Positions 60,619-64,000 of a DNA stretch of 64,000 nucleotides are shown piece by piece. The DNA lies in contig NZ_CP108131.1 of the NCBI RefSeq assembly GCF_036203305.1, positions 992,001 to 1,056,000 on the forward strand. Reading direction: 5' to 3'. This DNA is from Streptomyces sp. NBC_00190 (GTDB lineage Bacteria; Actinomycetota; Actinomycetes; Streptomycetales; Streptomycetaceae). The first letter of the stretch is position 1. Each line of letters begins with the position of its first letter. A program made the translations under genes and the position numbers. The notes under the pieces were generated by a model. That model saw only the letters and a program-made list of their open reading frames with translations, was not told the origin of the DNA and did not search any database.

Positions 60619-61337
60619 ACCGGCAGCGGCACAAGGAGGAACTGCTCGGTCCGTACGTGCTCGGCGTCCTGGACGCGGAGGAGCTCCGCCGGGTCGAGGA
60701 ACACATGAGCGGATGCGTGCAGTGCCGGGAGGAGGTGGCCGCGTTGCGCGAGATGGAAGCGGCACTGGGTGAGGTGCCCGACGAGGCGTTCTTCGACGGA
60801 CCGCCGCAGGGCGGGGACCTGTTGCTCCAGCGCACGCTGCGGGAGATGCGCGGCGAGCGCGACCGCGCGCGCCGGCGCGGCCTGGGAATCGCCGGGCTGG
60901 CCGCGGCGGCCTCACTGGCCGCCGTGTTCTGGGCCGGTACGCAGATGGGGGCGGGAGATCCGGATGTGGTGGCCCTGCCTCCGCAGCCTTCCGTGACGGC
61001 GTCGGCGGACCCCTCGCAAGGCCCCGGGACCAAGAACCTCTCGGCGACCGATCCGGCCACGGGCACGCGGATGACCGTACGGATGACTCCCGCCATGAAG
61101 TGGGTACGGGTGCACGCCGCGGTCACCGGGCTGCCACCGGGCGAGCGGTGCCGGCTGGTCGTCGTCGCCAAGGACGGTACGCGCTCCACCGCCGGCAGCT
61201 GGGTCGTGGGCAGCGCGGAGAACGGCGAGGGCAAGGGCGCGTCCCTGGACGGCTCGGCGGCCGTCGCCCCGGCGGACGTCAAGGCGATCATGGTCGAGAA
61301 CGAGGCGGGCAGGGCGTTCGTGTCCGTACCGGTCTGA
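60615..61337 (+). CDS. Zinc-binding (ZAS) transmembrane anti-sigma factor
   Basis: A 240-residue anti-sigma factor. The N-terminal ZAS domain has H-x3-C-x2-C in EEHMSGCVQCREE (His30, Cys34, Cys37 approximately) after LLGPYVLGVLDAEELRRVEE. One membrane helix spans ~95-113 (LGIAGLAAAASLAAVFWAG). The extracellular C-terminal part (RskA-like, ~130-240) has MTVRMTPAMKWVRVHAAVTG and GSWVVGS. It sequesters the sigma factor encoded just upstream. Confidence 0.92.
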   Translation: MNRQRHKEELLGPYVLGVLDAEELRRVEEHMSGCVQCREEVAALREMEAALGEVPDEAFFDGPPQGGDLLLQRTLREMRGERDRARRRGLGIAGLAAAASLAAVFWAGTQMGAGDPDVVALPPQPSVTASADPSQGPGTKNLSATDPATGTRMTVRMTPAMKWVRVHAAVTGLPPGERCRLVVVAKDGTRSTAGSWVVGSAENGEGKGASLDGSAAVAPADVKAIMVENEAGRAFVSVPV

Positions 61338-61388
61338 CCGGAGCGCGGCGCGGACCGCAGCGGACCGCGGCGCGCCTGACGGCGTGAC

Positions 61389-61421
61389 GGAGCCCGGGAG
61401 CATATCCAGCTCCCGGGCTCC
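61389..61421. terminator. Terminator between the anti-sigma gene and the tRNA-like locus
   Basis: Perfect 13-bp arms GGAGCCCGGGAGC (61389-61401) and GCTCCCGGGCTCC (61409-61421), followed by TGTTT. It lies 51 bp past the anti-sigma stop and probably also ends transcripts coming from the tRNA-like genes on the other strand. Confidence 0.85.
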
Positions 61422-61462
61422 TGTTTGCCACCCAATTGCGCACACCGGCGGCGTTTAAGAGT

Positions 61463-61564
61463 CGCGGATCATTCTTAGATCGACGTGTTCTGCCTTTGAA
61501 CTACCGCGCCACGAGGAGAGGCGCAGAGGGGACTTGAACCCCCATCCATCGATGATCGTCCGCG
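61463..61564 (-). tRNA. Circularly permuted tRNA-like gene 2 (apparent anticodon CUA)
   Basis: On the minus strand the 3' half comes first: anticodon-stem strand CGATG (61551-61547), short variable region GAT, T arm GGGGG-TTCAAGT-CCCCT, acceptor strand CTGCGCC, discriminator T (61519). Eight bases later the 5' half begins: acceptor GGCGCGG (61510-61504), TA, D arm GTTC-AAAGGCA-GAAC, A26, anticodon-stem strand CGTCG. Acceptor (7 bp, one G-U), D (4 bp), anticodon (5 bp, one G-U) and T stems all form. The 5' half continues ATCTAAGA; with U33 fixed the loop is ATCTAAG, anticodon CUA. The outer flanks pair further (ATGATC with GATCAT, CGCG with CGCG past a 3-nt bulge), as expected for a permuted precursor. 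No CCA is encoded. The short variable region is atypical. Confidence 0.62.
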
Positions 61565-61613
61565 CTCGGTCGATCCGGTGTTCGGCGGCGAATACTGAGA
61601 CTGGAGCAAGAAT

Positions 61614-61706
61614 CTGAGATTAAGGGGCCGCCTCTACCAGCTTGGGCCACCCCGGCTCGCAATGCCGGGGGAGGGATTCGAACCCCCAACTGACACCCCT
61701 GTTCAG
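61614..61706 (-). tRNA. Circularly permuted tRNA-like gene 1
   Basis: On the minus strand the 3' half comes first: GGGGT (61699-61695), variable GTCAGTT, T arm GGGGG-TTCGAAT-CCCTC, acceptor strand CCCCGGC (61670-61664), discriminator A. Six bases (TTGCGA) later the 5' half starts: acceptor GCCGGGG (61656-61650), TG, D arm GCC-N12-GGC with GG in the loop, G26, anticodon-stem strand GCCCC, then TTAATC. The acceptor stem is a perfect 7 bp; the anticodon stem pairs GCCCC with GGGGT (one G-U). Flanks TCAG (61617-61614) and CTGA (61706-61703) pair beyond the loop. No matching 5' acceptor strand lies upstream, so a normal linear tRNA is not possible. The anticodon is ambiguous because the loop junction is unknown (loop begins TTAAT). 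Confidence 0.62.
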
Positions 61707-61726
61707 CTTCAACATCAGTTTCAGCT

Positions 61727-61789
61727 TGCGCTCTCGCGCACCCCCCGCGCTCGCGGGGGGCGATCTCGGGGCTACCTGAACAGGTAGCC
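61727..61789 (-). other. Three consecutive hairpins between the conserved gene and the tRNA-like array
   Basis: From the minus-strand 5' side: GGCTACCTG-tt-CAGGTAGCC (61770-61789), which contains the TAG stop of the gene; CCCCCCGC-GAGC-GCGGGGGG (61741-61760); and TGCGC-GAGA-GCGCA (61727-61740), with a GNRA-type loop. There is no U-run. They could be processing signals separating mRNA from the tRNA precursor, or a terminator. Confidence 0.6.
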
Positions 61790-62503
61790 GAACACCGCGT
61801 CCCCGACCCGCTGGTCGGTGACCTCGGCGCTGTTGGCCTCCTCGCGGGCGAACTTGACGGCCTGCTGGAGCTTCTCCACGCGGTCGAGCAGCTCGTTCAC
61901 CCGCCGGGCCGGGAGCGCGCCGGAGAACTTCACCGTCGTCCAGTAACCGACCGGGACGTCCTCGTAGTAGACCTCGACCTGCGCCGGGTGCTTCTCGGTC
62001 GCCTCGGCCTTGACGTGGTTGCGCGGCACCTTCTTGGTGCGGATCGTGCGCACCGGGTCCGTCTTCCAGGAGTCCGTGGAGGGGTCCAGGTTCCAGGACT
62101 CGGACGCGTCCAGTACCGGCAGCTTCCGGACGAAGGTGTGCATGTCCGTGAGCTGCTTCTCCAGGAAGAGCAGGTAGGGCACGGGCACCTGCGCCAGCAG
62201 GACGGTGCCGTCCACGACGACGTCGGCTGCCGCGGTGCGGTTCGCCCAGTCCTTGGTCGCCGTCACGTCGAACAGCCGCGTCAGGGTGCCGGCCGTGGCC
62301 CGCAGCACGTCCTCCGCCTTGACCTGGACCCGCGTGGACTCGGGCGGCAGCTGCTCGCCCTCCTCGTCCTTGGGCTGGTAGGTCCGCGAGATGCCGGCCA
62401 GCAGGGCGGGCTTCTGGACGTCGTGGTGAGCCTGCGAAAGCTCCTGGAGGGACTTGGACTTGACGCCCTTTTCCACTGCGATGATCTGATTCAGCTTCGG
62501 CAC
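61772..62503 (-). CDS. Conserved actinobacterial protein of unknown function next to the tRNA-like array
   Basis: A 243-residue soluble protein starting MPKLNQIIAVEKGVKSKSLQ. I recognise it as a conserved actinobacterial family without known function. Visible features: helical N-terminus with AHHDVQKPALLAGISRTYQP, VTATKDWANRTAAADVVVDG, LLFLEKQLTDMHTFVRKLPV, RTIRTKKVPRNHVKAEATEK and a C-terminal helix RRVNELLDRVEKLQQAVKFA. It has many charged residues, no signal and no membrane helix. A GTG start 6 nt after a TAGGTT -10-like box suggests a leaderless mRNA. Its end is 66 bp before the tRNA-like array on the same strand, so co-transcription is likely; a role in processing or charging those RNAs is a guess. 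Confidence 0.8.
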   Translation of the reverse strand: MPKLNQIIAVEKGVKSKSLQELSQAHHDVQKPALLAGISRTYQPKDEEGEQLPPESTRVQVKAEDVLRATAGTLTRLFDVTATKDWANRTAAADVVVDGTVLLAQVPVPYLLFLEKQLTDMHTFVRKLPVLDASESWNLDPSTDSWKTDPVRTIRTKKVPRNHVKAEATEKHPAQVEVYYEDVPVGYWTTVKFSGALPARRVNELLDRVEKLQQAVKFAREEANSAEVTDQRVGDAVFGYLFR

Positions 62504-62509
62504 GCGCTG

Positions 62510-62548
62510 AACCTAACAGGCGGCGGTGCCGCCCGTATATTCGAATAT
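62510..62548 (-). promoter_or_regulatory. Leaderless promoter with overlapping palindrome for the conserved gene
   Basis: The -10-like box TAGGTT occupies plus 62510-62515 (reverse strand), 6 nt from the GTG start. The 12-bp palindrome ATATTCGAATAT (62537-62548) covers the expected -35 region and stands out as AT-rich in a GC-rich context. It may be an operator. Confidence 0.5.
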
Positions 62549-62624
62549 CGCCCGTGCGTCCCGGCGGACCGGGGCGACCGGCTTCCGACGCAGGACGATC
62601 ATCACATTGCGGTCCATGACATCC

Positions 62625-62636
62625 TGTGACGTCACA
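62625..62636. promoter_or_regulatory. Palindrome TGTGACGTCACA upstream of the ATP-grasp genes
   Basis: A perfect 12-bp palindrome 49 bp before the ATG of the first ATP-grasp gene. It has Crp-like TGTGA/TCACA arms but only a 2-bp spacer, so it is not a normal Crp site. It is a candidate operator for the ATP-grasp pair. Confidence 0.5.
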
Positions 62637-62684
62637 ACTCGCCGGACGGGATCGGCGGACGTCCGGGGAATATGGGGAAGGTCC

Positions 62685-63590
62685 ATGAGGCTCTGCTTCC
62701 TGGTGGAGGAGCACTACCGCCACGACGGCATGCCGAACGAGGTGATCGGGCAGCTCAGCGCGTGGGGGCACCAGGTCGACGTGGTGCGGCCGGGGGGCTC
62801 GCTGCTGCGCATGACGGAGGCGGTGCGGGCGGGCGCGCACGACGCCTGGGTGCTCAAGACGGTCTCCGGCGGCCCGGGGCTGACCCTGCTCGAAGCCGCG
62901 GCGGCGACCGGGATGACCACCGTCAACGACGCCCGGTCGATCCGGGGCGTACGGGACAAGGCGCTGGCCGCCGCCATCGGCCGCGCCCTGGGCCTTCCGC
63001 TGCCCCCGACGTACGCGGCGGCATGCCCCGAGCTGCTGAGGGAGATACCGGAGGCGGAGTACCCCCTCGTCGTCAAGCCGGCCGACGGGAGTTCCGGGCG
63101 GGCCGTGCACCTGGTGTCCTCACCGGAGCGGCTGGAGTCGCTGCTCCCCGTCCTCGCGGGCGAGGGCCTGCTCATCGCCCAGCCGTACGTGCCCAACTCG
63201 GGCACCGACATCAAGGTGTACGGGGTCGGCGGGGAACTGTTCGCCACCGAGCGATGCTCCCCGCTGAACCCGGACCCGTCGGTGCGCGAGCGCCGCGTGC
63301 CGCTGTCGGCGGAGGTCGCGGCGATCGCCGAACAGGTGGGAGCGGTGTACGGGCTCGACCTGTACGGGGTGGACGTACTGCTGGGTCCCGACGGGCCCGT
63401 GGTCGTCGACGTGAACGACTTCCCGAGCTTCCGTCAGGTGCCCGACGCGGCGGCGCGGGTGGCCCGGGCGGTGCTGGAGCTGGCGCGCACGGGCGGCTCC
63501 GCGCCTCCGCCCGCGGCGCCGGCGCCCCCCTACGCGCTGCCCGTCTCGATACCGGCGCAGATGTCCGCCCGGGCGGGGGACGGCGCGTGA
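62685..63590 (+). CDS. ATP-grasp domain protein (RimK-like)
   Basis: A 301-residue ATP-grasp enzyme: an N-terminal alpha/beta domain (MRLCFLVEEHYRHDGMPNEV), substrate part VNDARSIRGVRDKALAAAIG, ATP-binding VVKPADGSSGRAVHLV, and metal ligands in YGVDVLLGPDGPVVVDVNDF (Asp, Asn). Such ligases join a carboxylate to an amine or thiol through an acyl phosphate. A Pro-rich tail follows. GGGAAGG is close to the ATG at 62685. It overlaps the next ATP-grasp gene by 4 nt and is divergent from the conserved gene at 61772. Confidence 0.9.
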   Translation: MRLCFLVEEHYRHDGMPNEVIGQLSAWGHQVDVVRPGGSLLRMTEAVRAGAHDAWVLKTVSGGPGLTLLEAAAATGMTTVNDARSIRGVRDKALAAAIGRALGLPLPPTYAAACPELLREIPEAEYPLVVKPADGSSGRAVHLVSSPERLESLLPVLAGEGLLIAQPYVPNSGTDIKVYGVGGELFATERCSPLNPDPSVRERRVPLSAEVAAIAEQVGAVYGLDLYGVDVLLGPDGPVVVDVNDFPSFRQVPDAAARVARAVLELARTGGSAPPPAAPAPPYALPVSIPAQMSARAGDGA

Positions 63591-64000
63591 GGATCGGACT
63601 GATCACGCCGGAACCGGAGCATCCGCTGCTTGCGGCGACGTCCGCGCTGCTGGCGAAGGAGCACGTCGTCGATGCGCTCGACCCGGCCGGGACGGACCCC
63701 GCCGCGGCCTTGGCCGGCACGCCGCCTGCCGACGTGTACCTGCTGAAGTCGCGTACCGGGCGGGCACTGGACCTGGCGCGGGACCTGGAGCGGCGGGGCG
63801 TCCCCGTCGTCAACACCGCGGCGGCGACCGCACTGTGCCAGGACCGTACGGCGATGGCGGAACTCGCCCTGCGGGCCGGACTGCCGTTCGCCGCCACCCG
63901 CACCGTCGGCGCCCTCTCCGCATGGGCCGCCTCGGACACCGCGCTCTCCTCCCCCGTGGTGGTCAAGAGCCGGTACAGCCGCCGGGGTGACCTGGTGGCC
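63587..64000 (+). CDS. Second ATP-grasp domain protein, N-terminal part (3' end outside window)
   Basis: A GTG start at 63587 overlaps the previous stop by 4 nt. The visible 138 residues (MRIGLITPEPEHPLLAATSA, PPADVYLLKSRTGRALDLAR, VVNTAAATALCQDRTAMAEL, PVVVKSRYSRRGDLVA) repeat the layout of the upstream ATP-grasp protein, with a matching N-terminal domain and the start of the ATP-binding loop. The window ends before the catalytic part. The tandem pair may act as a complex or in successive ligations. Confidence 0.85.
   Translation, partial: MRIGLITPEPEHPLLAATSALLAKEHVVDALDPAGTDPAAALAGTPPADVYLLKSRTGRALDLARDLERRGVPVVNTAAATALCQDRTAMAELALRAGLPFAATRTVGALSAWAASDTALSSPVVVKSRYSRRGDLVA

Noticed and set aside
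61501..61710. Ordinary linear tRNA genes, because T arms with GGGGGTTCGAATCCC-like sequence are present
   Set aside because: The acceptor 3' strands have no complementary 5' strand upstream; the matching strands are downstream, so only the permuted reading gives full cloverleaves.
62625..62636. TGTGACGTCACA as a Crp binding site
   Set aside because: Crp sites need about six bases between the TGTGA and TCACA arms; here there are two.
61620..63110. A 496-codon minus-strand frame running through the tRNA-like region
   Set aside because: It is a shadow of the conserved gene at 61772 and of the ATP-grasp gene; its end (VSWGFESLPRH) is the translated T arm, a common false product over tRNA genes.

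Overview
The window is about 72% GC with the strong third-position GC bias, GTG starts and gene families of a Streptomyces chromosome. Diagnostic families are a complete whiE-type spore-pigment type II polyketide cluster, a rodlin, a LAL regulator, DUF4360/DUF5302/DUF1996 proteins and an ECF sigma/ZAS anti-sigma pair. No phage, CRISPR array or replication origin was seen. Mobile DNA is limited to an IS5-type transposase remnant and a short inverted-repeat element near 16.7-17.06 kb.

Layout. 0-9.5 kb: end of a flavin amine oxidase, prolyl oligopeptidase, AI-2E-type permease, MFS exporter, a GH20 protein that has lost its catalytic core, two EEP-superfamily phosphohydrolases and an aldo/keto reductase. 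9.4-16.2 kb: a wall-polymer locus with an XcbB/CpsF-like protein carrying Ig-like domains, a 1251-residue GT2-CDP-glycerol glycerophosphotransferase fusion, and a beta-propeller protein. 16.2-17.1 kb: decayed mobile DNA. 17-24.4 kb: SDR/TetR divergent pair, two-component system, and a SHOCT-ABC-FtsX operon. 24.6-28.8 kb: small unknown genes, a secreted trypsin-like protease, a Doc-like protein and an RpiR regulator. 28.8-36.8 kb: FMN reductase and the whiE cluster (ORFVII to ORFI on the minus strand, ORFVIII divergent). 37-42 kb: an orphan AccE-like subunit, then a beta-1,3-glucan cassette (GH16-CBM6, CBM56-GH64, LacI regulator) with a LacI-type palindrome in its promoter. 42-48.5 kb: DUF4360 protein, a galactose-oxidase-like radical copper oxidase, HutD/DUF4180 pair, MarR-MFS divergent pair and a DinB-like protein. 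48.5-55.5 kb: unknown protein, F420/NADP-type reductase, FprA, DUF5302, rodlin, LAL regulator. 55.7-61.4 kb: subtilase, DUF1838 and DUF1996 proteins, ECF sigma/anti-sigma. 61.4-64 kb: an unusual tRNA locus and a pair of ATP-grasp genes.

The most striking feature is at 61463-61706 on the minus strand. Two tRNA-like genes lie back to back, and in each one the 3' half (anticodon-stem 3' strand, T arm, acceptor 3' strand) precedes the 5' half (acceptor 5' strand, D arm, anticodon-stem 5' strand), separated by only 6-8 nt. Both fold into full cloverleaves only if read as circularly permuted genes. The second has a CUA anticodon if the usual U33 rule applies, which would read UAG. They lie just downstream of a conserved actinobacterial gene of unknown function, which is divergent from two overlapping ATP-grasp genes. 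I know of permuted tRNA genes in some algae and an archaeon but not in bacteria, so this locus is my main candidate for an undescribed system.

How genes work together. whiE ORFI-VIII together make and tailor the polyketide spore pigment. The LacI regulator most likely controls the two adjacent glucanases through the 18-bp palindrome at 37826. The sensor kinase and response regulator sit just before the SHOCT-ABC-FtsX operon and may control it. FprA carries a DtxR/DmdR-like iron-box candidate. All functional calls come from reading the sequence only; no database search was run.
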